Source: Hexactinellida sp. DTS-2022
Lineage: Eukaryota > Porifera > Hexactinellida
DNA length: 64,000 nucleotides
Direction of reading: 5' to 3'
NCBI GenBank assembly: GCA_028753945.1
Contig: JAPNXP010000002.1
Span: 10,602,001 to 10,666,000, forward strand
Shown here: positions 25,140-39,376 of the stretch, piece after piece
Position numbering within the stretch: the first letter of the stretch is position 1
Layout: every line of letters begins with the position of its first letter
Program-made: the position numbers and the translations under genes
The notes under the pieces: generated by a model
What the model was told of the DNA's origin: nothing
Database searches by the model: none
The model's input: the letters and a program-made list of their open reading frames with translations, nothing else

Positions 25140-28100
25140 GCTTGTAGACAAACTTGTGAAGTTACAAGAAATGGCCAGATAACAACAATAACAGCTAGTA
25201 CAAGTGCTAAAAAGAGTGACTTACTGAAATAACGTTTGTAGCATAATATAAAAGGTAGCAAACCTTGCTGAAAGTAGCAAATGAACTCAAGGAGAACTGC
25301 GAAATATATCTCGCTTGTAGACAAACTAGTAAAGTTACAAGAAATGGCCTGGTAACAACAATAACAGAAAGTACTAATGCTAAAAAGAGTGACTTACTGA
25401 AATAATGTTTGTAGCTTATATAAAAGGTAGCAAACTTAACTCAAAGTAACAAATGAACTCAGGGAGAACTGCGGAATATATCTCGCTTGTAGACAAGCTA
25501 GTGAATTTCCCAGAAATGGCCAGGTAACAACAATAACAGCTAATACAAGTGCTAAAAAGAGTGTCTTAATGAAACAACGTTGGTAGCTTATAGAAGGTAG
25601 CAAAGATATCTCAAAGTAGCAAATGAACTCAAGGAGAACAGCGGAATAAATCTCGCTTGTAGACCAACTAGTAAAGTTACAAGAAATGGCCAGGTAACAA
25701 CAATAACACATAGTACAAGTGCTAAAAAGAGTGACTTAAAAATTTCGTTTGTAGATTATAGAAGGTAGCAAAACTATCTCAAAGTAGCAAAAGAACTCAA
25801 GGAAAACTGCGGAATATATCTCGCATGTAGACAAACTAGTGAAGTAACAAGAAATGGCCAGGTAACAACAATAACAGCTAATACAAGTGCGAAAAAGAGT
25901 GACATAATAAATAACGTTTGTAGCTTATAGAAGGTAGCAAAACTATCTCAAAGTAGCAAATGAACTCAAAGAGAACTGCGGAATAAATCTCGCTTGTAGA
26001 CCAACTGATAAAGTTACAAGAAATGGCCAGGTAACAACAATAACACATAGTACAAGTGCTAAAAAGAGTGACTTACTGAACTACTGTTTGTAGCTTATAT
26101 AAAAGGTAGCAAAACTATCTCAAAGTAGAAAATGAACTCAAGGAGAACTGCGGAATATATCCCGCTTGTAGACCAACTAGTAAAGTTACAAGAAAGGGCC
26201 AGGTAACAACAATAACAGATAGTATTAATGCTAAAAAGAGTGACTTACTGAAATAATGTTTGTAGCTTATATAGAAGGTAGCAAAACTATCTCAAAGTAG
26301 CAAATGAACTGAGGGAGAACTGCGGAATAAATCTCGCTTGTAGACCAACTAGTAAAGTTACAAGAAATGGCCAGGTAACAACAATAACACATAGTACAAG
26401 TTCTAAAAAGAGTGACTTACTGAACTAATGTTTGTAGCTTATATAAAATGTAGCAAAACTATCTCAAAGTAGCAAATGAACTCAAGGAGAACTGCGGAAT
26501 ATAGCTCGCTTGTAGACAAACTAGTGAAGTTACTAGAAATGCACAGGTAACAACAATAACAGCTAGTACAAGTGCTAAAAAGAGTGACTTAATAAATAAC
26601 GTTTGTAGCTTATAGAAGGTCGAAAAACTATCTCAAAGTAGAAAAAGAACTCAAGGAGAACTGCGGAATATATCCCGCATGTAGCCCAACTAGTGAAGTT
26701 ACTAGAAATGGCCAGGTAACAACAATAACAGATAGTACAAGTGCTAAAAAGTGTGACTTACGGAAATAATGTTTGTAGCTTATATAAAAGGTAGCAAAAC
26801 TATCTCAAAGTAGCAAATGAACTCAGGGAGAACTGCGGAATATATCTCGCTTGTAGACAAACTAGTGAAGTTCCCAGAAATGGCCAGGTAACAACAAAAA
26901 CAGCTAATACAAGTGCTAAAAAGAGTGACTTAATAAATAACGTTTGTAGCTTATAGAAGGTAGCAAAACTATCTCAAAGTAGCAAAGAACTCAAGGAGAA
27001 CTGCGGAATATATCCCGCTTGTAAACCAACTAGTAAAGTTACTCGAAATAGCCAGGTAACAACAATAACAGATAGTACTAATGCTAAAAAGAGTGACTTA
27101 CTATAATAATGTTTGTAGCTTATATAAAAGGTAACAAAACTATCTCAAAGTAGCAAATGAACTCAAGGAGAACTGCGAAATATATCTCGCTTGTAGACAA
27201 ACTAGTGAAGTTACAAGAAATGGCCAGATAACAACAATAACAGCTAGTACAAGTGCTAAAAAGAGTGACTTACTGAAATATCGTTTGTAGCATTATATAA
27301 AAGGTAGCAAACCTTGCTGAAAGTAGCAAATGAACTCAAGGAGAACTGCGAAATATATCTCGCTTGTAGACAAACTAGTAAAGTTACAAGAAATGGCCTG
27401 GTAACAACAATAACAGAAAGTACTAATGCTAAAAAGTGTGACTTACTGAAATAATGTTTGTAGCTTATATAAAAGGTAGCAAACTTAACTCAAAGTAACA
27501 AATGAACTCAGGGAGAACTGCGGAATATATCTCGCTTGTAGACAAGCTAGTGAATTTCCCAGAAATGGCCAGGTAACAACAATAACAGCTAATACAAGTG
27601 CTAAAAAGAGTGTCTTAATGAAACAACGTTGGTAGCTTATAGAAGGTAGCAAAGATATCTCAAAGTAGCAAATGAACTCAAGGAGAACAGCGGAATAAAT
27701 CTCGCTTGTAGACCAACTAGTAAAGTTACAAGAAATGGCCAGGTAACAACAATAACACATAGTACAAGTGCTAAAAAGAGTGACTTAAAAATTTCGTTTG
27801 TAGATTATAGAAGGTAGCAAAACTATCTCAAAGTAGCAAAAGAACTCAAGGAAAACTGCGGAATATATCTCGCATGTAGACAAACTAGTGAAGTAACAAG
27901 AAATGGCCAGGTAACAACAATAACAGCTAATACAAGTGCGAAAAAGAGTGACATAATAAATAACGTTTGTAGCTTATAGAAGGTAGCAAAACTATCTCAA
28001 AGTAGCAAATGAACTCAAAGAGAACTGCGGAATAAATCTCGCTTGTAGACCAACTGATAAAGTTACAAGAAATGGCCAGGTAACAACAATAACACATAGT

Positions 28101-31100
28101 ACAAGTGCTAAAAAGAGTGACTTACTGAACTACTGTTTGTAGCTTATATAAAAGGTAGCAAAACTATCTCAAAGTAGAAAATGAACTCAAGGAGAACTGC
28201 GGAATATATCCCGCTTGTAGACCAACTAGTAAAGTTACAAGAAAGGGCCAGGTAACAACAATAACAGATAGTATTAATGCTAAAAAGAGTGACTTACTGA
28301 AATAATGTTTGTAGCTTATATAGAAGGTAGCAAAACTATCTCAAAGTAGCAAATGAACTGAGGGAGAACTGCGGAATAAATCTCGCTTGTAGACCAACTA
28401 GTAAAGTTACAAGAAATGGCCAGGTAACAACAATAACACATAGTACAAGTTCTAAAAAGAGTGACTTACTGAACTAATGTTTGTAGCTTATATAAAATGT
28501 AGCAAAACTATCTCAAAGTAGCAAATGAACTCAAGGAGAACTGCGGAATATAGCTCGCTTGTAGACAAACTAGTGAAGTTACTAGAAATGCACAGGTAAC
28601 AACAATAATAGCTAGTACAAGTGCTAAAAAGAGTGACTTAATAAATAACGTTTGTAGCTTATAGAAGGTCGAAAAACTATCTCAAAGTAGAAAAAGAACT
28701 CAAGGAGAACTGCGGAATATATCCCGCATGTAGCCCAACTAGTGAAGTTACTAGAAATGGCCAGGTAACAACAATAACAGATAGTACAAGTGCTAAAAAG
28801 TGTGACTTACGGAAATAATGTTTGTAGCTTATATAAAAGGTAGCAAAACTATCTCAAAGTAGCAAATGAACTCAGGGAGAACTGCGGAATATATCTCGCT
28901 TGTAGACAAACTAGTGAAGTTCCCAGAAATGGCCAGGTAACAACAAAAACAGCTAATACAAGTGCTAAAAAGAGTGACTTAATAAATAACGTTTGTAGCT
29001 TATAGAAGGTAGCAAAACTATCTCAAAGTAGCAAAGAACTCAAGGAGAACTGCGGAATATATCCCGCTTGTAAACCAACTAGTAAAGTTACTCGAAATAG
29101 CCAGGTAACAACAATAACAGATAGTACTAATGCTAAAAAGAGTGACTTACTATAATAATGTTTGTAGCTTATATAAAAGGTAACAAAACTATCTCAAAGT
29201 AGCAAATGAACTCAAGGAGAACTGCGAAATATATCTCGCTTGTAGACAAACTAGTGAAGTTACAAGAAATGGCCAGATAACAACAATAACAGCTAGTACA
29301 AGTGCTAAAAAGAGTGACTTACTGAAATATCGTTTGTAGCATTATATAAAAGGTAGCAAACCTTGCTGAAAGTAGCAAATGAACTCAAGGAGAACTGCGA
29401 AATATATCTCGCTTGTAGACAAACTAGTAAAGTTACAAGAAATGGCCTGGTAACAACAATAACAGAAAGTACTAATGCTAAAAAGTGTGACTTACTGAAA
29501 TAATGTTTGTAGCTTATATAAAAGGTAGCAAACTTAACTCAAAGTAACAAATGAACTCAGGGAGAACTGCGGAATATATCTCGCTTGTAGACAAGCTAGT
29601 GAATTTCCCAGAAATGGCCAGGTAACAACAATAACAGCTAATACAAGTGCTAAAAAGAGTGTCTTAATGAAACAACGTTGGTAGCTTATAGAAGGTAGCA
29701 AAGATATCTCAAAGTAGCAAATGAACTCAAGGAGAACAGCGGAATAAATCTCGCTTGTAGACCAACTAGTAAAGTTACAAGAAATGGCCAGGTAACAACA
29801 ATAACACATAGTACAAGTGCTAAAAAGAGTGACTTAAAAATTTCGTTTGTAGATTATAGAAGGTAGCAAAACTATCTCAAAGTAGCAAAAGAACTCAAGG
29901 AGAACTGCGGAATATATCTCGCATGTAGACAAACTAGTGAAGTAACAAGAAATGGCCAGGTAACAACAATAACAGCTAATACAAGTGCGAAAAAGAGTGA
30001 CATAATAAATAACGTTTGTAGCTTATAGAAGGTAGCAAAACTATCTCAAAGTAGCAAATGAACTCAAAGAGAACTGCGGAATAAATCTCGCTTGTAGACC
30101 AACTGATAAAGTTACAAGAAATGGCCAGGTAACAACAATAACACATAGTACAAGTGCTAAAAAGAGTGACTTACTGAACTACTGTTTGTAGCTTATATAA
30201 AATGTAGCAAAACTATCTCAAAGTAGAAAATGAACTCAAGGAGAACTGCGGAATATATCCCGCTTGTAGACCAACTAGTAAAGTTACAAGAAAGGGCCAG
30301 GTAACAACAATAACAGATAGTATTAATGCTAAAAAGAGTGACTTACTGAAATAATGTTTGTAGCTTATATAGAAGGTCGAAAAACTATCTCAAAGTAGAA
30401 AAAGAACTCAAGGAGAACTGCGGAATATATCCCGCATGTAGCCCAACTAGTGAAGTTACTAGAAATGGCCAGGTAACAACAATAACAGATAGTACAAGTG
30501 CTAAAAAGTGTGACTTACGGAAATAATGTTTGTAGCTTATATAAAAGGTAGCAAAACTATCTCAAAGTAGCAAATGAACTCAGGGAGAACTGCGGAATAT
30601 ATCTCGCTTGTAGACAAACTAGTGAAGTTCCCAGAAATGGCCAGGTAACAACAAAAACAGCTAATACAAGTGCTAAAAAGAGTGACTTAATAAATAACGT
30701 TTGTAGCTTATAGAAGGTAGCAAAACTATCTCAAAGTAGCAAAGAACTCAAGGAGAACTGCGGAATATATCCCGCTTGTAGACCAACTAGTAAAGTTACT
30801 CGAAATAGCCAGGTAACAACAATAACAGATAGTACTAATGCTAAAAAGAGTGACTTACTATAATAATGTTTGTAGCTTATATAAAAGGTAACAAAACTAT
30901 CTCAAAGTAGCAAATGAACTCAAGGAGAACTGCGAAATATATCTCGCTTGTAGACAAACTAGTGAAGTTACAAGAAATGGCCAGATAACAACAATAACAG
31001 CTAGTACAAGTGCTAAAAAGAGTGACTTACTGAAATATCGTTTGTAGCATTATATAAAAGGTAGCAAACCTTGCTGAAAGTAGCAAATGAACTCAAGGAG

Positions 31101-31190
31101 AACTGCGAAATATATCTCGCTTGTAGACAAACTAGTAAAGTTACAAGAAATGGCCTGGTAACAACAATAACAGATAGTACTAATGCTAAA
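25140..31190. repeat. 12-monomer higher-order unit, 2,049 bp, about three copies
   Basis: Long identical blocks recur at exactly 2,049 bp: for instance the block at 25436-25711 returns at 27485-27760 and 29534-29809. The next return is at 31242, only 1,708 bp on, because the third copy lacks 341 bp (two monomers): at about 30,378 the sequence jumps from a GAAGGTAGC monomer to the GAAGGTCGAAAAAC monomer that normally lies two monomers later. By eye the copies differ at only a few positions per unit, so amplification is recent. Confidence 0.9.
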
Positions 31191-34100
31191 AAGAGTGTCT
31201 TACTGAAATAATGTTTGTAGCTTATATAAAAGGTAGCAAACTTAACTCAAAGTAACAAATGAACTCAGGGAGAACTGCGGAATATATCTCGCTTGTAGAC
31301 AAGCTAGTGAATTTCCCAGAAATGGCCAGGTAACAACAATAACAGCTAATACAAGTGCTAAAAAGAGTGTCTTAATGAAACAACGTTGGTAGCTTATAGA
31401 AGGTAGCAAAAATATCTCAAAGTAGCAAATGAACTCAAGGAGAACTGCGGAAGATATCTCGCTTGTAGACCAACTAGTAAAGTTACTAGAGATGGCCAGG
31501 TAACAACAATAACAGCTAATACAAGTGCTAAAAAGAGTGTCTAAATGAAATAACGTTGGTAGCTTATATAGAAGGTAGCAAACCTTGCTGAAAGTTGCAA
31601 ATGAACTCAAGGAGAACTGCGGGATATAGCTCACTTGTAGACAAACTAGTGAAGTTACTAGAAATGGCCAGGTAACAAAAATAACCGCTTAGTACAGTAC
31701 ATAATGGACATAGTGATAATGGATATATGTACAAGTGCAAAAAAGAGTGCTTCACTGAAATAACGTCTGTAGCTATTATAAAAGGTAGCAAACCTTGCTG
31801 AAAGTAGCAAATGAACTCAGGGAGAACTGCGGAATATATCACGCTTGTAGAAAAACTAGTGAAGTTAGAAGAAATGGCCAGATAACAACAATAACAGCTA
31901 GTACAAGTGGTAAAAAGAGTGACTTACTCAAATAATGTTTGTAGCTTATATATAAGGTAGCAAACCTTGCTGAAAGTAGCAAATGAACTCAAGGAGAACT
32001 GCGAAATATATCTCGCTTGTAGACAAACTAGTAAAGTTACAAGAAATGGCCAGGTAACAACAATAACAGATAGTCCAAGTGCTAAAAAGAGTGACTTACT
32101 ATAATAATGTTTGTAGCTTATATAAAAGGTAGCAAAACTATCTCAAAGTAGCAAATGAACTCAAGGAGAACTGCGGGATATAGCTCGCTTGTAGACAAAC
32201 TAGTGAAGTTCCTAGAAATGGCCAGGTAACAAAAATAACAGCTTAGTACAGACCATAATGGACATAGTGATAATGGATATATGTACAAGTGCAAAAAAGA
32301 GTGCTTCACTGAAAAAACGTCTGTAGCTTATATAAAAGGTAGCAAACCTTGCTGAAAGTAGCAAATGAACTCAGGGAGAACTGCGGAATATATCTCGCTT
32401 GTAGACAAACTAGTGAAGTTACAAGAAATGGCCAGATAACAACAATAACAGCTAGTACAAGTGCTAAAAAGAGTGACTTACTGAAATATCGTTTGTAGCA
32501 TTATATAAAAGGTAGCAAACCTTGCTGAAAGTAGCAAATGAACTCAAGGAGAACTGCGAAATATATCTCGCTTGTAGACAAACTAGTAAAGTTACAAGAA
32601 ATGGCCTGGTAACAACAATAACAGATAGTACTAATGCTAAAAAGAGTGACTTACTGAAATAATGTTTGTAGCTTATATAAAAGGTAGCAAACTTAACTCA
32701 AAGTAACAAATGAACTCAGGGAGAACTGCGGAATATATCTCGCTTGTAGACAAGCTAGTGAATTTCCCAGAAATGGCCAGGTAACAACAATAACAGCTAA
32801 TACAAGTGCTAAAAAGAGTGTCTTAATGAAACAACGATGGTAGCTTATAGAAGGTAGCAAAACTATCTCAAAGTAGCAAAGAACTCAAGGACTACTGCGG
32901 AATATATCCCGCTTGTAGACCAACTAGTAAAGTTACTCGAAATGGCCAGGTAACAACAATAACAGATAGTACTAATGCTAAAAAGAGTGACTTACTTTAA
33001 TAATGTTTGTAGCTTATATAAAAGGTAACAAAAATATCTCAAAGTAGCAAATGAACTCAAGGAGAACTGCGAAATATATCTCGCTTGTAGACAAACTAGT
33101 GAAGTTACTATAAATGGCCAGATAACAACAATAACACATAGTACAAGTGCTAAAAAGGTGACTTACTAAAATAATGTTTGTAGCTTATATAAAAGGTAGC
33201 AAAACTATCTCAAAGTAGCAAATGAACTCAAGGAGAACTGCGGAAGATATCTTGCTTGTAGACCAACTAGTAAAGTTACTAGAAATGGCCAGGTAACAAC
33301 AATAACAGCTAATACAAGTGCTAAAAAGAGTGTCTAAATGAAATAACGTTGGTAGCTTATATAGAAGGTAGCAAACCTTGCTGAAAGTAGCAAATGAACT
33401 CAAGGAGAACTGCGGAATATATCTCGCTTGTAGACAAACTAGTGAAGTTCCCAGAAATGGCCAGGTAACAACAAAAACAGCTAATACAAGTGCTAAAAAG
33501 AGTGACTTAATAAATAACGTTTGTAGCTTATAGAAGGTAGCAAAACTATCTCAAAGTAGCAAAGAACTCAAGGAGAACTGCGGAATATATCCCGCTTGTA
33601 GACCAACTAGTAAAGTTACTCGAAATAGCCAGGTAACAACAATAACAGATAGTACTAATGCTAAAAAGAGTGACTTACTATAATAATGTTTGTAGCTTAT
33701 ATAAAAGGTAACAAAACTATCTCAAAGTAGCAAATGAACTCAAGGAGAACTGCGAAATATATCTCGCTTGTAGACAAACTAGTGAAGTTACAAGAAATGG
33801 CCAGATAACAACAATAACAGCTAGTACAAGTGCTAAAAAGAGTGACTTACTGAAATATCGTTTGTAGCATTATATAAAAGGTAGCAAACCTTGCTGAAAG
33901 TAGCAAATGAACTCAAGGAGAACTGCGAAATATATCTCGCTTGTAGACAAACTAGTAAAGTTACAAGAAATGGCCTGGTAACAACAATAACAGATAGTAC
34001 TAATGCTAAAAAGAGTGTCTTACTGAAATAATGTTTGTAGCTTATATAAAAGGTAGCAAACTTAACTCAAAGTAACAAATGAACTCAGGGAGAACTGCGG

Positions 34101-36235
34101 AATATATCTCGCTTGTAGACAAGCTAGTGAATTTCCCAGAAATGGCCAGGTAACAACAATAACAGCTAATACAAGTGCTAAAAAGAGTGTCTTAATGAAA
34201 CAACGTTGGTAGCTTATAGAAGGTAGCAAAAATATCTCAAAGTAGCAAATGAACTCAAGGAGAACTGCGGAAGATATCTCGCTTGTAGACCAACTAGTAA
34301 AGTTACTAGAGATGGCCAGGTAACAACAATAACAGCTAATACAAGTGCTAAAAAGAGTGTCTAAATGAAATAACGTTGGTAGCTTATATAGAAGGTAGCA
34401 AACCTTGCTGAAAGTTGCAAATGAACTCAAGGAGAACTGCGGGATATAGCTCACTTGTAGACAAACTAGTGAAGTTACTAGAAATGGCCAGGTAACAAAA
34501 ATAACCGCTTAGTACAGTACATAATGGACATAGTGATAATGGATATATGTACAAGTGCAAAAAAGAGTGCTTCACTGAAATAACGTCTGTAGCTATTATA
34601 AAAGGTAGCAAACCTTGCTGAAAGTAGCAAATGAACTCAGGGAGAACTGCGGAATATATCACGCTTGTAGAAAAACTAGTGAAGTTAGAAGAAATGGCCA
34701 GATAACAACAATAACAGCTAGTACAAGTGGTAAAAAGAGTGACTTACTCAAATAATGTTTGTAGCTTATATATAAGGTAGCAAACCTTGCTGAAAGTAGC
34801 AAATGAACTCAAGGAGAACTGCGAAATATATCTCGCTTGTAGACAAACTAGTAAAGTTACAAGAAATGGCCAGGTAACAACAATAACAGATAGTACAAGT
34901 GCTAAAAAGAGTGACTTACTATAATAATGTTTGTAGCTTATATAAAAGGTAGCAAAACTATCTCAAAGTAGCAAATGAACTCAAGGAGAACTGCGGGATA
35001 TAGCTCGCTTGTAGACAAACTAGTGAAGTTCCTAGAAATGGCCAGGTAACAAAAATAACAGCTTAGTACAGACCATAATGGACATAGTGATAATGGATAT
35101 ATGTACAAGTGCAAAAAAGAGTGCTTCACTGAAAAAACGTCTGTAGCTTATATAAAAGGTAGCAAACCTTGCTGAAAGTAGCAAATGAACTCAGGGAGAA
35201 CTGCGGAATATATCTCGCTTGTAGACAAACTAGTGAAGTTACAAGAAATGGCCAGATAACAACAATAACAGCTAGTACAAGTGCTAAAAAGAGTGACTTA
35301 CTGAAATATCGTTTGTAGCATTATATAAAAGGTAGCAAACCTTGCTGAAAGTAGCAAATGAACTCAAGGAGAACTGCGAAATATATCTCGCTTGTAGACA
35401 AACTAGTAAAGTTACAAGAAATGGCCTGGTAACAACAATAACAGATAGTACTAATGCTAAAAAGAGTGACTTACTGAAATAATGTTTGTAGCTTATATCT
35501 AAGGTAGCAAACTTAACTCAAAGTAACAAATGAACTCAGGGAGAACTGCGGAATATATCTCGCTTGTAGACAAGCTAGTGAATTTCCCAGAAATGGCCAG
35601 GTAACAACAATAACAGCTAATACAAGTGCTAAAAAGAGTGTCTTAATGAAACAACGATGGTAGCTTATAGAAGGTAGCAAAACTATCTCAAAGTAGCAAA
35701 GAACTCAAGGACTACTGCGGAATATATCCCGCTTGTAGACCAACTAGTAAAGTTACTCGAAATGGCCAGGTAACAACAATAACAGATAGTACTAATGCTA
35801 AAAAGAGTGACTTACTTTAATAATGTTTGTAGCTTATATAAAAGGTAACAAAAATATCTCAAAGTAGCAAATGAACTCAAGGAGAACTGCGAAATATATC
35901 TCGCTTGTAGACAAACTAGTGAAGTTACTATAAATGGCCAGATAACAACAATAACACATAGTACAAGTGCTAAAAAGGTGACTTACTAAAATAATGTTTG
36001 TAGCTTATATAAAAGGTAGCAAAACTATCTCAAAGTAGCAAATGAACTCAAGGAGAACTGCGGAAGATATCTTGCTTGTAGACCAACTAGTAAAGTTACT
36101 AGAAATGGCCAGGTAACAACAATAACAGCTAATACAAGTGCTAAAAAGAGTGTCTAAATGAAATAACGTTGGTAGCTTATATAGAAGGTAGCAAACCTTG
36201 CTGAAAGTAGCAAATGAACTCAAGGAGAACTGCGG
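30591..36235. repeat. Near-identical 2,820 bp tandem duplication of satellite
   Basis: The block of about 30,591-33,410 is repeated immediately at about 33,411-36,235 with a constant offset of 2,820 bp. Comparing the copies line by line, I saw only about three differences (near 32,075 and near 32,680). Each copy contains two monomers of the 37 bp insertion subfamily. This is the youngest visible amplification event in the array, or alternatively an assembly duplication. Confidence 0.9.
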
Positions 36236-38810
36236 GATATAGCTCGCTTGTAGACAAACTAGTGAAGTTACTAGAAATGGCCAGGTAACAAAAATAACAG
36301 CTTAGTACAGTACATAATGGACATAGTGATAATGGATATATGTACAAGTGCAAAAAAGAGTGCTTCACTGAAAAAACGTCTGTAGCTTTTATAAAAGGTA
36401 TCAAACCTTGCTGAAAGTAGCAAATGAACTCTGGGAGAACTGCGGAATATATCACGCTTGTAGAAAAACTAGTGAAGTTACAAGAAATGGCCAGATAACA
36501 ACAATAACAGCTAGTACAAGTGGTAAAAAGAGTGACTTACTGAAATAATGTTTGTAGCTTATATATAAAGTAGCAAACCTTGCTGAAAGTAGCAAATGAA
36601 CTCAAGGAGAACTGCGAAATATATCTCGCTTGTAGACAAACTAGTAAAGTTACAAGAAATGGCCAGGTAACAACAATAACAGATAGTACTAATGCTAAAA
36701 AGAGTGACTCACTGAAATAATGTTTGTAGCTTATATAAAAGGTAGCAAAACTATCTCAAAGTAGCAAATGAACTCATGGAGAACTGCGGAATATATCTCG
36801 CTTGTAGACAAACTAGTGAAGTTCACAGAAATGGCCAGGTAACAACAATAACAGCTAATACAAGTGATAAAATGAGTGACTTAATAAATAACGTTTGTAG
36901 CTTATTGAAGGTAGCAAAACTATCTCAAAGTAGCAAATGAACGCAAGGAGAACTGCGGAATATATCTCGCTTGTAGACCAACTAGTGAAGTTACTATAAA
37001 TGCCCAGATAACAACAATAACACATAGTACAAGTGCTAAAAAGGTGGCTTACTAAAATAATGTTTGTAGCTTATATAAAAGGTAGCAAAACTATCTCAAA
37101 GTAGCAAATGAACTCAAGGAGAACTGCGGGATATAGCTCGCTTGTAGACAAACTAGTGAAGTTACTAGAAATGGCCAGGTAACAAAAATAACAGCTTAGT
37201 ACAGACCATAATGGACATTGTGATAATGGATATATGTACAAGTGCAAAAAAGAGTGCTTCACTGAAAAAACGTCTGTAGCTTATATAAAAGGTAGCAAAC
37301 CTTGCTGAAAGTAGCAAATGAACTCAGGGAGAACTGCGGAATATATCTCGCTTGTAGACAAACTAGTGAAGTTACAAGAAATGGCCAGATAACAACAATA
37401 ACAGCTAGTACAAGTGCTAAAAAGAGTGAACTTACTGAAATAACGTTTGTAGCATTATATAAAAGGTAGCAAACCTTGCTGAAAGTAGCAAATGAACTCA
37501 AGGAGAACTGCGAAATATATCTCGCTTGTAGACAAACTAGTAAAGTTACAAGAAATGGCCTGGTAACAACAATAACAGATAGTACTAATGCTAAAAAGAG
37601 TGACTTACTGAAATAATGTTTGTAGCTTATATAAAAGGTAGCAAACTTAACTCAAAGTAACAAATGAACTCAGGGAGAACTGCGGAATATATCTCGCTTG
37701 TAGACAAGCTAGTGAATTTCCCAGAAATGGCCAGGTAACAACAATAACAGCTAATACAAGTGCTAAAAAGAGTGTCTTAATGAAACAACGTTGGTAGCTT
37801 ATAGAAGGTAGCAAAAATATCTCAAAGCAGCAAATGAACTCAAGGAGAACTGCGGAAGATATCTCGCTTGTAGACCAAATAGTAAAGTTACTAGAAATGG
37901 CCAGGTAACAACAATAACAGCTAATACAAGTGCTAAAAAGAGTGTCTAAATGAAATAACGTTGGTAGCTTATATAGAAGGTAGCAAACCTTGCTGAAAGT
38001 AGCAAATGAACTCAAGGAGAACTGTGGAATATAGCTAGCTTGTAGACAAACTAGTGAAGTTACTAGAAATGGCCAGATATCAACAATAACACATAGTACA
38101 AGTGCTAAAAAGAGTGACTTAAAAAATAACGTTTGTAGATTATAGAAGGTAGCAAAACTATCTCAAAGTAGCAAAAGACCTCAAGGAGAACTGCGGAATA
38201 TATCTCGCATGTAGAGAAACTAGTGAAGTTACAAGAAATGGCCAGGTAACAACAATAACAGCTAATACAAGTGCGAAAAAGAGTGACTTAATAAATAACG
38301 TTTGTAGCTTATAGAAGGTAGCAAAACTATCTCAAAGTAGCAAATGAACGCAAGGAGAACTGCGGAATAAATCTCGGTTGTAGACCAACTGATAAAGTTA
38401 CAAGAAATGGCCAGGTAACAACAATAACACATAGTACAAGTGCTAAAAAGAGTGACTTACTGAACTAATGCTTGTAGCTTATATAAAAGGTAGCAAAACT
38501 ATCTCAAAGTAGAAAATGAACTCAAGGAGAACTGCGGAATATATCCCGCTTGTAGACCAACTAGTAAAGTTACAAGAAAGGGCCAGGTAACAACAATAAC
38601 AGATAGTATTAATGCTAAAAAGAGTGACTTACTGAAATAATGTTTGTAGCTTATTGAAGGTAGCAAAACTATCTCAAAGTAGCAAATGAACTCAAGGAGA
38701 ACTGCGGAATATATCTCGCTTGTAGACCAACTAGTGAAGTTACTATTAATGGCCAGGTAACAATAATAACAGCTTAGTACAGACCATAATGGACATAGTG
38801 ATAATGGATA

Positions 38811-39376
38811 TACACTAACCAGCCAAAAGTATTTGAACAATTGGAATTAAATTTCAGACACATTAGTAGTCTTGTAACTTATTAACGGCTGTTCAAACAA
38901 CTCTGAAATGACTATAAATATCTTGCTATAGTTGTATATTACTCAATATTTTAAATTCACATCATTTAGTCAATATCCATCAAGTGGCATAAGTGCATCT
39001 GCCACGTGCCACTTGTGGCACAAGTGGCACAAATGGGAATGTGGCTGTATTTCTGTAGAAAATGAACATAATTATTTGAAATTATGCACCCTGAGTAATT
39101 CGACCATTTCGCATTCAAATCTGCAATCAGAACTTGTATATTCTCATTACATCTTGATGGTCAGAATTATATATTTAATTAGCTAATTATATAGTTAATG
39201 AGTTTAACACCTCCATATAAATGTAAATTCAAAAATTTTGCAGTTTTATTATAATTTAAATATCGTATCATGTAAATAGCAGTGTTGATGAATCCATCAA
39301 TGCTATTATGCTGCTAGAAGCTGGAATGTATATATACAAATTATTGCTGTTCAAATACTTTTGGCCGGTGAGTGTA
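38811..39376. mobile_element. Mariner-type MITE in the satellite, TA target site
   Basis: A 562 bp insert (38813-39374) begins CACTAACCAGCCAAAAGTAT and ends in the near-complement of that, ACTTTTGGCCGGTGAGTG. It is bounded by TA on both sides (38811-38812 and 39375-39376), and excising it with one TA restores the satellite string GATATATGTACAAG. TA duplication and this style of terminus are typical of the Tc1/mariner superfamily. The centre carries a strong palindrome built on GCCACTTGTGGCACAAGTGG. No transposase is encoded. A 564 bp sister copy in opposite orientation lies at 47620-48183. Confidence 0.92.

Larger units (their letters stand above)
21622..38810. repeat. Satellite array, segment 3
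   Basis: About one hundred monomers of the same satellite run uninterrupted here. The segment differs from segments 1 and 2 by common variants such as GATTATAGAAGGTAGC, a shortened monomer lacking a few bases after GTAGCTTATA, and the 37 bp insertion subfamily. It contains the 2,049 bp and 2,820 bp higher-order units listed separately. Nothing else is seen in it. Confidence 0.97.
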
